Of a DNA stretch of 64,000 bases, positions 16,777 through 24,886 are shown piece after piece; the first letter of the stretch is position 1, and every line of letters begins with the position of its first letter. The DNA is from Nesterenkonia xinjiangensis (GTDB taxonomy: Bacteria; Actinomycetota; Actinomycetes; Actinomycetales; Micrococcaceae), in NCBI RefSeq assembly GCF_013410745.1, contig NZ_JACCFY010000001.1:806001-870000 (forward strand), in the 5' to 3' direction. The translations under genes were made by a program, and so were the position numbers. The notes under the pieces are model-generated. The model did not search any database. It was not told where the DNA came from and saw only the letters and a program-made list of their open reading frames with translations.

Positions 16777-17955
16777 ATGGATCTGCCTTTCGCCCCCTCG
16801 GCGCGCTCGTCCCTCGGCCTCGAATGGGAGCTCGCCCTGGTGGACCGCCAGACCGGCGATCTGCGCTCCGTGGCTGAACGGCTGCTCAACGCCTGCCAGG
16901 AGGACGCGGCCGCGGACCCTGACATGGGGCTGGAGCCCGACGGTCAGCACCCCTTCGTGAAGCAGGAGCTGCTGACCAACACCGTGGAGCTCATCACCGA
17001 GGTCTGCGACGACGTCGCCCAGGGCGTGGGATCCCTACGGCAGACCGCCCAGCACGTGATGCGCTACTGCGACCCCCTCGACGTCGACCTCTACTCCCAG
17101 GGCTCCCACCCCTTCGCCCCTCCCACCGAACAGCCGGTCACCGATAAGGAACGCTATGCGGAGCTGATCCGCCGCACCCAGTGGTGGGGACGCCAGATGG
17201 TGATCTACGGGGTGCACGTGCACGTTGGCCTGGACGACCGTCGCCAGGCCATGCCGGTGGTCGACGGCCTGCTGAACTTCTACCCCCACTTCCAGGCGCT
17301 CTCGGCGTCGTCGCCGTACTGGTCCGGGGAGGACACCGGGTACGCCTCCCAGCGGGCGCTGATGTTCCAACAGCTGCCCACTGCGGGGCTGCCCTTTCAG
17401 TTCGAGGAGTGGTCCGGCTTCGAGCAGTGCGTGGCGGACCTCGCGCACACCGGAGTGATCGACGACGTCAGCGAGGTCCGCTGGGACGTGCGCGCAGTGC
17501 CGCGCTTCGGGACCGTCGAGATGCGGATCTGTGACGGCCTGGCCACACTGGAGGAGATCGCCGGGATCGCCGCCCTCACCCAGTGCCTGGTGCACTCCCT
17601 GGTGGAAAGGATGGAGGACGGGGAGAAGATCCCCACCATGCCTCCTTGGTACACCCAGGAGAACAAGTGGCGCGCCGCCCGATACGGCCTGGACGCGATC
17701 ATCATCCTCAACGCGGAAGGCGACGAGGAGCTCGTCACCGACCACCTGACCCGCGAGCTGGAACGTCTGGAGCCGGTGGCCAAGCGGCTGGGCTGCGCAG
17801 CGGAGCTGAGCCTGGTGGAGGACATGATGCGCGAGGGCCCGGGCTACCTGCGGCAGCGCCAGGTGGCCGAGGCCCACGACGGCGATCTGCGGCAGATCGT
17901 GTTGGACTCTGCGGCCCGGACCCGGATGTCGATCAACGGGGGACGCTCGGTCTGA
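16777..17955 (+). CDS. Glutamate-cysteine ligase family 2 (YbdK-type carboxylate-amine ligase)
   Basis: The 392-residue protein belongs to GCS2, which joins glutamate to an amine such as cysteine using ATP. Family features are the entry SLGLEWELALVDRQTGDL at residues 12-29, HVHVGLDD near 150 (metal-binding histidines), and RFGTVEMRICDG near 245. A GAGGAG ribosome site precedes the ATG at 16777. Actinobacteria use mycothiol rather than glutathione, so the physiological product is uncertain. It is a single-gene unit between the GH3 gene (divergent) and the phn-like operon. Confidence 0.9.
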   Translation: MDLPFAPSARSSLGLEWELALVDRQTGDLRSVAERLLNACQEDAAADPDMGLEPDGQHPFVKQELLTNTVELITEVCDDVAQGVGSLRQTAQHVMRYCDPLDVDLYSQGSHPFAPPTEQPVTDKERYAELIRRTQWWGRQMVIYGVHVHVGLDDRRQAMPVVDGLLNFYPHFQALSASSPYWSGEDTGYASQRALMFQQLPTAGLPFQFEEWSGFEQCVADLAHTGVIDDVSEVRWDVRAVPRFGTVEMRICDGLATLEEIAGIAALTQCLVHSLVERMEDGEKIPTMPPWYTQENKWRAARYGLDAIIILNAEGDEELVTDHLTRELERLEPVAKRLGCAAELSLVEDMMREGPGYLRQRQVAEAHDGDLRQIVLDSAARTRMSINGGRSV

Positions 17956-18032
17956 GGGGCTCACGGCACGCGATCTACGCACCGGACGTGATGAGGCACC
18001 ACATTCAGCGCAGTGCAACGCCCGATGTTCAT

Positions 18033-18063
18033 CGAGACTTTCGTTTCCGTATCGGCAGTCTCG
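18033..18063. promoter_or_regulatory. Inverted repeat upstream of the phn-like operon (possible TetR operator)
   Basis: CGAGACT at 18033-18039 and AGTCTCG at 18057-18063 form a perfect 7-base inverted repeat with a 17-base spacer, 77 bases before phnD. The operon's own last gene encodes a TetR regulator, so this is a reasonable candidate site; the assignment is inference. Confidence 0.35.
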
Positions 18064-18094
18064 TATTTCCTGGTCACCTGGGTTCGGTGGGGTA

Positions 18095-18121
18095 GGGAGC
18101 GTCTCGTTCCAAGACGCTCCC
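18095..18121. promoter_or_regulatory. Perfect 10-bp stem-loop 18 bases before phnD
   Basis: GGGAGCGTCT (18095-18104) is perfectly inverted as AGACGCTCCC (18112-18121) around a 7-base loop. No T run follows, so it is not a classic terminator. It may be an operator or an mRNA leader structure controlling phnD expression. Confidence 0.55.
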
Positions 18122-18139
18122 GATCTGAAAGGCACATCC

Positions 18140-19096
18140 ATGCGAATTCGTGGCCCCCGCACGCCCGCTGTCGGCTCGCTCACTCTCTGCGTCGCCTCGC
18201 TCCTCGTCCTGTCCGGCTGCTCGGCGTCGGCGTCGGAATCCGGCGACTCAGTCGACACTGCGGGGAGCGCCGGCGAGGACGACGTCATCCGCTTCGCGAC
18301 CCTCCCTCTCAGTGATGACCCCACCGTCGAGACCCCTGTGGAGGCTATGAAGGAACTCCTCGAGGCTGAGACGGGTATGCCCGTGGAGATCACCGACGTG
18401 CCGAACTATTCAGCGGTGATCGAAGCGGTCCGTGCTGGCCATGAAGACATCGGGCTGATGAGCGGCTTTCCCTCAGCTCTGGCGGTCAACACCGGAGAGG
18501 TCGACTCGCTCGTGGCCTGGCCGGGCAGCGATGCGCCCGTCTCGACCTGTCTGGTGCTCGAGGACTCGCCCCTGGAGTCCCTCGGAGACATCACCTCCCA
18601 GACAGTCATCGCCTTCGCTGACCCTGCCTCGAGCTCTGGCTTCTTCATGCCCGTCCATATGCTCCACGAGGCAGGTCTTGAGGCCGGCGAGGACTTCCAG
18701 GAGCTCTTCTCCGGTGGCCACGACCGCAGCTTCATGGCACTGCAGGAAGGCCAGGCCGACGTTGCGTGCACCTCGACGATCTTCCCGCAGATGGCCGGTC
18801 AGGGGGACCCGATGTTCCCGTTCGAGGAGGGGGAGACCCGCTCGATCGGGGAGAGCATCGGCATGCCGATCGGCTTGTCGTTCCTTGGGAACCAGGACAT
18901 GAGCCGGGAGAAACGTGAGGCGTTGCTCGAGGCGATCCCGGTGGTCTTCTCTGATGAGAACCGCGAAGCCCTCGGCCTCTATATGGATTCCATGCCTGAA
19001 GGAACTGACCCCATCGTCGAGCCCGAACTGGAGATGTTCCAGCCATTCGTGGACATCGCGGCGATCGCTGACGTCGACATCTCCGACCTCGAGTGA
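18140..19096 (+). CDS. phnD: Phosphate/phosphonate-type ABC substrate-binding lipoprotein (PhnD family)
   Basis: The 318-residue receptor has a lipobox LSGC at about 30-33 and then the PhnD fold: IRFATLPLSDDPTVETPVEAMKEL is the typical start of the mature domain, and later SSSGFFMPVHML (around 165) and the GGHDRSFMALQEGQADVACTS region carry the ligand-binding serines and histidine seen in phosphonate and phosphite receptors. It begins an operon with phnC, phnE, a phosphatase and a TetR gene. Substrate could be a phosphonate, phosphite or a small phosphate ester; the phosphatase partner favours an ester (inference). Confidence 0.88.
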   Translation: MRIRGPRTPAVGSLTLCVASLLVLSGCSASASESGDSVDTAGSAGEDDVIRFATLPLSDDPTVETPVEAMKELLEAETGMPVEITDVPNYSAVIEAVRAGHEDIGLMSGFPSALAVNTGEVDSLVAWPGSDAPVSTCLVLEDSPLESLGDITSQTVIAFADPASSSGFFMPVHMLHEAGLEAGEDFQELFSGGHDRSFMALQEGQADVACTSTIFPQMAGQGDPMFPFEEGETRSIGESIGMPIGLSFLGNQDMSREKREALLEAIPVVFSDENREALGLYMDSMPEGTDPIVEPELEMFQPFVDIAAIADVDISDLE

Positions 19097-19107
19097 ACGG
19101 AGGACCC

Positions 19108-19926
19108 ATGAGCACCACACTTCTGCCACTCGAGGCGGCCCTGCCTGCAGAACAGACCACCGAACAGGACAGCCTCGTCCGTGTCCGGGACCTGAAGGTG
19201 CAGTACACCCCTGGCTCGGGGCTCGTGCTCGACGGCGTCGACCTCGATCTCTTCCGGGGGGAGACCGTGGCGCTGCTCGGATCCTCCGGGTCTGGGAAGT
19301 CGACACTGATGAAGTCCCTCACGGGATTCGCGCCCATCACCTCAGGCACCGTCCAGGCCTGCGAATTCAACGTCGCCGACCTCCGCCGCGGGCAGCTGCG
19401 GAGGCTTCGTTCCCAGGTGGGACAGGTCTTCCAGCAGTTCAACCTCATCGGCCGGATCAGCGTCCTCACCAACGTCCTCACCGGAGCCCTCCACGATGCC
19501 GGACCGGTGAACCTCGCCGGATCCTTCCGCAGCTCTGACAGGCGTCGGGCGCTGGAACTTCTCGACCGAGTAGGCATCGCGCACAAGGCCGCAGACGAGG
19601 CCCGTTCTCTGTCTGGAGGACAACAGCAGCGAGTCGCCATCGCACGGGCGCTGATGCAGAACCCCCGCCTGATCCTCGCGGATGAACCCGTGGCCTCCTT
19701 GGACCCGAGGATGAGCCGCGTGGTGCTGGAGCTGCTGCAGTCCATCGCCCGCGAGGAGAACATCCCCGTGCTGGTCAGCCTGCACGTGCTGCCGCTGGCG
19801 CTTGGACACTCGGATCGTATCGTCGGTCTGCGTCACGGACAGATCATCGTCTCAGGCCGCACGAACGACCTCGATGCCGAGCAGCTGGCCCCGGTGTATG
19901 ACATTGATGACCAGGGGGAGGAATGA
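19108..19926 (+). CDS. phnC: Phosphonate-type ABC transporter ATP-binding protein
   Basis: This 272-residue ATPase has Walker A GSSGSGKST at 58-66, signature LSGGQQQRVAIARAL near 170 and Walker B LILADEPVASLDP near 190. The last motif, with ASLDP, is typical of PhnC. The start at 19108 is preferred because GGAGGA lies 6 bases upstream; an earlier GTG overlaps the phnD stop without a ribosome site. Its stop overlaps the permease start (ATGATG). Confidence 0.9.
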   Translation: MSTTLLPLEAALPAEQTTEQDSLVRVRDLKVQYTPGSGLVLDGVDLDLFRGETVALLGSSGSGKSTLMKSLTGFAPITSGTVQACEFNVADLRRGQLRRLRSQVGQVFQQFNLIGRISVLTNVLTGALHDAGPVNLAGSFRSSDRRRALELLDRVGIAHKAADEARSLSGGQQQRVAIARALMQNPRLILADEPVASLDPRMSRVVLELLQSIAREENIPVLVSLHVLPLALGHSDRIVGLRHGQIIVSGRTNDLDAEQLAPVYDIDDQGEE

Positions 19927-20780
19927 TGTCGAGGCTGGAAGACCGCCCTCCGACCGGTCGCAGAACAGCGGACGCATCAGGCCAGCTGGATCCGCACGCT
20001 CGGGAACGCATGGAGAAGGCGTTCAGCATCCCCCGCACCCGTTTCGTCGTGGGTGTCGCCCTCGCCGTCGGTTTGTTCCTGTGGTCCGCCGATGGTGCGC
20101 AGTTCGATTTCCTCAAGCTCGGCGAGGGTGCGGTGAACATGGGCGAGTTCGTCGGACGCATGTTCCCGCCGGACTTCTCCAAGATCGACACCATCCTGCT
20201 GCTGCTCCTCGAGACATTGCAGATGGCGATAGTGGGCACCGTGCTCGGCGCAGGGCTGGCCATCATCATCGCCTTCGGCGCTGCGACCAACATCGCCCCC
20301 ACCTGGCTCTACTACCTGTGTCGTTGGACGATGAACACCATCCGTGCGCTTCCTGACCTCGTCATAGCCCTGATGTTCGTCTCAGCCGTCGGGCTGGGGC
20401 CGTTCGCCGGGATCCTCGCCATGACGATCGGCTCGATCGGGTCCATCGGCAAGGTCTTCGCCGAGGCGATGGAAGCCGTCGACCGCGGTCCCATCGTGGC
20501 GATGGAGTCAGTCGGGGCTTCAAAGCGGCAGATCGTCCAGTACGCCATCCTTCCGCAGGCGCTGCCCCTGCTGACCAGTTACACGCTGCTGCTCTTCGAA
20601 GGCAACGTGCGCGGAGCAACGATCCTGGGCCTCGTAGGCGCCGGCGGCATCGGACTGGAGCTGACCACCGCGATCAACCGGTACGACTACGGCCACCTGC
20701 TCGCCATGGTCCTCTGCATCATCGTGCTCGTCACGATCATCGACCAGGCGAGCGCCATCATCAGAAAGAAGATCACATGA
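19923..20780 (+). CDS. phnE: Phosphonate-type ABC transporter permease
   Basis: The 285-residue permease has a polar N-terminus, helix 1 at about 38-55, and then the PhnE core. The EAA-like coupling loop is visible as VFAEAMEAVDRGPIVAMESVGASKRQIVQYAILPQALP near residues 178-215 (quoted in parts here: the conserved G in SVGASK is the EAA-G position). A GGGGGAGG ribosome site lies before the tandem ATGATG; the first ATG overlaps the phnC stop. A single permease gene implies a homodimeric channel. Confidence 0.9.
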   Translation: MMSRLEDRPPTGRRTADASGQLDPHARERMEKAFSIPRTRFVVGVALAVGLFLWSADGAQFDFLKLGEGAVNMGEFVGRMFPPDFSKIDTILLLLLETLQMAIVGTVLGAGLAIIIAFGAATNIAPTWLYYLCRWTMNTIRALPDLVIALMFVSAVGLGPFAGILAMTIGSIGSIGKVFAEAMEAVDRGPIVAMESVGASKRQIVQYAILPQALPLLTSYTLLLFEGNVRGATILGLVGAGGIGLELTTAINRYDYGHLLAMVLCIIVLVTIIDQASAIIRKKIT

Positions 20781-21541
20781 GCATCGACTCCCTCGAACTG
20801 ACCCTCTCCGCCCCGGTGAACCTCCGTGATCTCGGTGGAATCCACACAGCCGGTGGAACGGTTGCCGCCGGATTCGCCATCCGTGCTGACGACCTGTCCA
20901 TGGCAGACGCCGCCAGCGCCACAGACCTTGTCGACGCGGGTCTGACCGCGATCATCGACCTGCGGTCCCACCACGAAGTGCACCTGACCGGCCGCGGGCC
21001 CCTGGGCGAGATGCCCGTGGCGTATCACCACCTGCCGCTGATGACGTCGCTCGGGCCGGCGGGTGAGGCAGATCCGACGGACATCACGGACCAATCGACG
21101 TTCGGACGGATGTACATCCGCATGTACGAAGGATCTGCCCCACGCATCGTGGCCGCTCTTGCGGTGATGGCGACCTCACCCGGCGCGACGGTGTTTCACT
21201 GTGCCGCAGGCCAGGACCGTACCGGGGTGCTGGCGGCGTCGTTGTTGCTGGCTCTCGGGGCTTCACACGAGACCATCGTCGAGGACTACACGCGCACCGG
21301 AGCAAATTCACAGGCGATCATGGACCGGCTCGCACCGGTGATGGGCCCGCTGATGGCGCGACATGGCTACGACCTCCAGCAGGCCGCGAGGGCGGCGACC
21401 CGCACGGAGTTCTCCCCGGCTCCCATGGAGGGTCTCCTGCAGCACCTGGAACGTACCTACACAGATCCCCTGGAACCGTTGCGGGCCGCAGGACTCAGTG
21501 ACGGTGTCCTGTCAACTCTGCGTCAGAGGGCCCTCTCGTGA
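20777..21541 (+). CDS. Tyrosine/dual-specificity-type phosphatase (HCx5R)
   Basis: This 254-residue cytoplasmic protein has the Cys-phosphatase P-loop HCAAGQDRTG, with nucleophile Cys142 and Arg148, and the start NLRDLGG typical of the MptpB-like tyrosine phosphatase family. A general-acid Asp cannot be assigned with confidence. The ATG overlaps the phnE stop, so it is made with the transporter. Relatives of this family act on phosphotyrosine, phosphoinositides or other small phosphate esters. Co-transcription with a phosphate-compound importer suggests it dephosphorylates the imported molecule, which is inference. Confidence 0.85.
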   Translation: MSIDSLELTLSAPVNLRDLGGIHTAGGTVAAGFAIRADDLSMADAASATDLVDAGLTAIIDLRSHHEVHLTGRGPLGEMPVAYHHLPLMTSLGPAGEADPTDITDQSTFGRMYIRMYEGSAPRIVAALAVMATSPGATVFHCAAGQDRTGVLAASLLLALGASHETIVEDYTRTGANSQAIMDRLAPVMGPLMARHGYDLQQAARAATRTEFSPAPMEGLLQHLERTYTDPLEPLRAAGLSDGVLSTLRQRALS

Positions 21542-22155
21542 GCTCCACAGTTCAGCCGGACGTGGGCGCCAGGCGGACTCCCGGCCGTCCTCGTCGGGAG
21601 GGACACGACGAGCGGGCCCTCTCCGCTGTCATCCACCTGATCGATCAGGGGCGACCGGTGACCGTGAGCGCGGTCGTCGAGGCCAGCGGTGTCTCACGGT
21701 CCGCGCTCTATCGCCGGTGGCCCGGCATGACGGAGCTCATCGCGGCAGCCCTGGATCGCGGGCGTGCCACCATCGAGCTGGATATCGACGGTGACATCAG
21801 AGAGGCGATCATGTCGATCATGTTCGGAGACCCTGCGGCGGCATTGGGGCCCTCCTACAGTGAGCGACGGTTCCGCGCCCGTATGGCGCTGGTGATGCAG
21901 AACCCCGATGTGCAGCAGGCGTACTGGAAGGCCCACGTGCGGCGCAGACGCGCGGCGTTCCACCGGGCGCTCAGCGAAGCAGTGCGTAGGGGAGATCTGC
22001 GGAGTGACCTGGATCTGGAGGCATGCATCGATCTCATCAATGGAGTGTTCTACTACCAGGTCGTGGTGCGCGGCGCGCGGATGGATCATCCTGAGGTCGC
22101 AGCTCGTTGCTGCGAGGCGTTCGACGTCGCCTGGCGCGGCATGATCACCGGCTGA
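21538..22155 (+). CDS. TetR/AcrR family transcriptional regulator
   Basis: The 205-residue regulator starts at a GTG overlapping the phosphatase stop. The N-terminal helix-turn-helix is at about residues 38-62 (VTVSAVVEASGVSRSALYRRW, written here by its halves VVEASGVS and RSALYRRW), and the rest is a helical ligand-binding domain with the AAxHRALSEAVRRGDL-like segment common in TetR proteins. As the last gene of the importer operon it probably represses it, perhaps through the inverted repeat at 18033. Confidence 0.9.
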   Translation: MSSTVQPDVGARRTPGRPRREGHDERALSAVIHLIDQGRPVTVSAVVEASGVSRSALYRRWPGMTELIAAALDRGRATIELDIDGDIREAIMSIMFGDPAAALGPSYSERRFRARMALVMQNPDVQQAYWKAHVRRRRAAFHRALSEAVRRGDLRSDLDLEACIDLINGVFYYQVVVRGARMDHPEVAARCCEAFDVAWRGMITG

Positions 22156-22279
22156 TCCATCCACGGGGCTCCAAGGGGGGCTCTATGGGGCATCCACACG
22201 GCGCGGAGTCTGACGCGGGCCGGCGAGGCGTCGGTCAGAAGCTGGTGGCTGAACTGCTCGTGCCGCTCACTCTGAGCGC

Positions 22280-22969
22280 TCAGGGCACCCAGCGGTAGCG
22301 ATGCTCCGGCCGGCCGGCCTGACCGTAGCGCAGGGTCAGCTCCGCCCGCCCCTCCGAGCACAGGTGCTCCAGGTAGCGGCGCGCGGTGACCCTGGCGATG
22401 CCGGTGGCCTCGGAGAGCTCGGTGGCGGAGGTGTCCTCCTCCACCGCGCGGAGCGCCTCGGCGACCCGTTCGGCGGTGGCCGAGGTCAGTCCCTTGGGCA
22501 TCGAGCGTGAGGCCCGTGGGCGCATCGTGGCGAACAGCGCGTCGACGTCGTTCTGGGTGACGGTGGACATCGTCTGCATCCGCTTGCGGGCGGCCGCATA
22601 GCGTTCGAGCTGATCCCGCAGCTGACGCAGCGGGAACGGCTTGATCAGGTAATGCAGCGCGCCTAGGGCCATGGCGGTGCGCACATGCTCCATGTCGCGC
22701 AGGGCGGTGATGATGACGGCATCGACGACACCGACCTCCCGCCTCCACACCGGGGCGCGCAGCTCCTCCAGGACCTGGAGCCCGGTCCTGTCCGGCAGGA
22801 AGAGGTCCAGCAGCAGGAGGTCCGGTCGATGGTGCCGCACCGCCTGGAGCGCCTCGGCGCCGGTATGGACCACGCCCACCACGGTGAACCCGGGCAGCGA
22901 CTCCACCAGTTCCCGGTGGTTGTGCGCCACGCGGACATCGTCGTCGACGATCAGCACCGAGCACGTCAC
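22280..22969 (-). CDS. Response regulator, CitB/DcuR type
   Basis: This 229-residue response regulator has a receiver domain at residues 1-125, with the acidic pocket VDDD at 9-12, the phospho-acceptor Asp in LLLLDLFLPD near 57, and the switch Lys in YLIKPFPL near 108. The C-terminal 70 residues carry a helix-turn-helix (ATELSEATGIARVTARRYLEHL in two helices) of the CitB class. The GTG start overlaps the kinase stop. It should activate the divergent CitMHS transporter gene. Confidence 0.9.
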   Translation of the reverse strand: MTCSVLIVDDDVRVAHNHRELVESLPGFTVVGVVHTGAEALQAVRHHRPDLLLLDLFLPDRTGLQVLEELRAPVWRREVGVVDAVIITALRDMEHVRTAMALGALHYLIKPFPLRQLRDQLERYAAARKRMQTMSTVTQNDVDALFATMRPRASRSMPKGLTSATAERVAEALRAVEEDTSATELSEATGIARVTARRYLEHLCSEGRAELTLRYGQAGRPEHRYRWVP

Positions 22970-24708
22970 GGTCGCTCCTCCCTCTGAGGCCGGGGACGAT
23001 CCGGCGCCGCCGTGCCGACGAGCTGCGGACGCACCGGCAGATAGGCGCAGAACGTGGTCTCGTCCTCGTTCTCCACGGTGACGGATCCTCCGCGGCGCAG
23101 GCAGGCCTGATGCACCAGGGCCAGGCCCATCCCGTGGCGGCCGCCCTCGCCCTTGGTGCTGCGCCCGACCCGGAAGATGTCCTCGGCAATGTCCGGGTCC
23201 ACCCCTGGCCCGGAGTCGATCACCCGGACCTCGACGACCCCATCCGCCGTCTCCCCCGTCTCGCGTGCCTCGTCCGCCTTCCCTGCGCTCTCGTCCGTGA
23301 CGTCCCCATGCCGGCGGACCAGCAGCTCCACCCAGCCTTCGGGCCCTGCGGCGTCCATGGCGTTGTCCACCAGGTTGCCCACCACCAGGAGCACATCGTC
23401 GCGCAGGTCCTCCGGCTGGCCCTCGGGCAGATGCGAGAGCTCGGAGAGGCTGAACCGGACACCCCGCTCGGCTGCCTGGACCGATTTGGCCAGCACCAGG
23501 GCCGCCAGCGTCATGTCTCCGATCCGGGCGGCGATCTCGGCGTCGGCGCCGGAGGTGGCCAGGGACAGCTCGGAGAGGTAGTCCCTGGCCTCATCCACCG
23601 CTCCCAGCTCCAGCATCCCGGAGACCGTGTGGATCCGGTTGGCGAACTCATGACGCTGGGCGCGCAGGCCCTGAGTGACCGTGCGGGCACCGTCGAGCTG
23701 GTCGCTGAGCCGGGTGAGCTCCGTCCGATCGCGCAGGGTGACGACGACGCCGCCGTCGGCCTCCCGGACCCGCACCGGACGCCGGTTGCACACCAGGATC
23801 CGCCCATGCACGCCCAGGAGCAGATCCTCTCCGGCCTCGGGCCCGCTGAGCACCGCCTCGGCCTCGGCGCTGAGCCCGAGCTGCGCCGGGGTCCGACCCA
23901 GATGAGCAGCAGGCAGCCGAAGCAGCTGCCGGGCCGGAGTGTTGGCCAGCACCACACGGCGCTCCCGATCCAGACCGATGACTCCTTCGCCGATGGCGTG
24001 CAGCAGCGCCTCGCGCCCGTCGAGCAGCGCGGTGATCTCCCGCGGCTCCAGCCCATGGGTGTCGGCACGGAGCCGACGAGCGAGCAGGCGGGCCCCGACG
24101 GCGCCGGCCCCGACCGCGACCAGCGCCACGGACAGGATCAGCGGGATGGTCTGCATCGAGGCCAGCCGGACCTCGGAAGCAAGGGTCCCCACCGAGACAT
24201 AGCCGATGACGTCCTCGGCCTCGTCGAGGATCGGCACACGGGCACGAAGGGTGAGCCCGGCATGGCCGTGCTCGACCCCGGTCCAGGTCTCCCCGGCCAG
24301 CACCGGCGCCGGGTCCAGGCTGGGCCGCTGACCGATGGCCTCCGGATCCGGGTGAGACTGCCGGATTCCGTGGCGGTCGGCGATCATGATGTATTCGAAG
24401 CCGGTCGCCGCGCGCAGCCGCTCCGCCCACGGCGCCAGCACCTCAGCGGGCTCCTCGGTCTGCAGGGCCTCTCTGACCGTGGGCATCACCGCCACCGACT
24501 CCGCCATCGTCAGCACCCGCTCCTCGTACTGCTGGCGGGCCTCGATGTATTGGACCACGCCCCAGAGCAGGCTGACCACCGTCACCGCACCGATGAGCAG
24601 CGCCATGTTCCACCGGAACAGACGCCGACCCAGGGAGACCTCACGCCGAGGGGCACGGCGTCGCGTCCCGACAGGCGGGGTCTCAGCTTCCGGCAGCTTC
24701 GCGAGCAT
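22966..24708 (-). CDS. Sensor histidine kinase, CitA/DcuS type
   Basis: The 580-residue kinase has membrane segments at about 38-58 and 185-207, enclosing an extracytoplasmic sensor (60-185) of the CitA/DcuS PAS type that binds tri- or dicarboxylates. A cytoplasmic PAS domain follows (220-330), then the family-specific phospho-acceptor box QRHEFANRIHTVSGMLELG near residue 352, and the ATPase domain with N-box VVGNLVDNAMDA and G-box DSGPGV. A GGAGAA ribosome site precedes the ATG. It pairs with the overlapping response-regulator gene and is divergent from the transporter it likely controls. Confidence 0.92.
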   Translation of the reverse strand: MLAKLPEAETPPVGTRRRAPRREVSLGRRLFRWNMALLIGAVTVVSLLWGVVQYIEARQQYEERVLTMAESVAVMPTVREALQTEEPAEVLAPWAERLRAATGFEYIMIADRHGIRQSHPDPEAIGQRPSLDPAPVLAGETWTGVEHGHAGLTLRARVPILDEAEDVIGYVSVGTLASEVRLASMQTIPLILSVALVAVGAGAVGARLLARRLRADTHGLEPREITALLDGREALLHAIGEGVIGLDRERRVVLANTPARQLLRLPAAHLGRTPAQLGLSAEAEAVLSGPEAGEDLLLGVHGRILVCNRRPVRVREADGGVVVTLRDRTELTRLSDQLDGARTVTQGLRAQRHEFANRIHTVSGMLELGAVDEARDYLSELSLATSGADAEIAARIGDMTLAALVLAKSVQAAERGVRFSLSELSHLPEGQPEDLRDDVLLVVGNLVDNAMDAAGPEGWVELLVRRHGDVTDESAGKADEARETGETADGVVEVRVIDSGPGVDPDIAEDIFRVGRSTKGEGGRHGMGLALVHQACLRRGGSVTVENEDETTFCAYLPVRPQLVGTAAPDRPRPQREERP

Positions 24709-24886
24709 CGGAGGTTCTCCTCTCGGACCGCAGACAGCGTCGTCGACCCTGCGTCGGTGACCAATACGACCACTATGACGCCGGCGTGCACAAAACTGTG
24801 GCGGGGGTCACATGGGCACCATGCTGTCACAGAGATCACAGGCGCGACCACGCTCACGCCGCACCCTCGTACACCAGGAGAATCCC

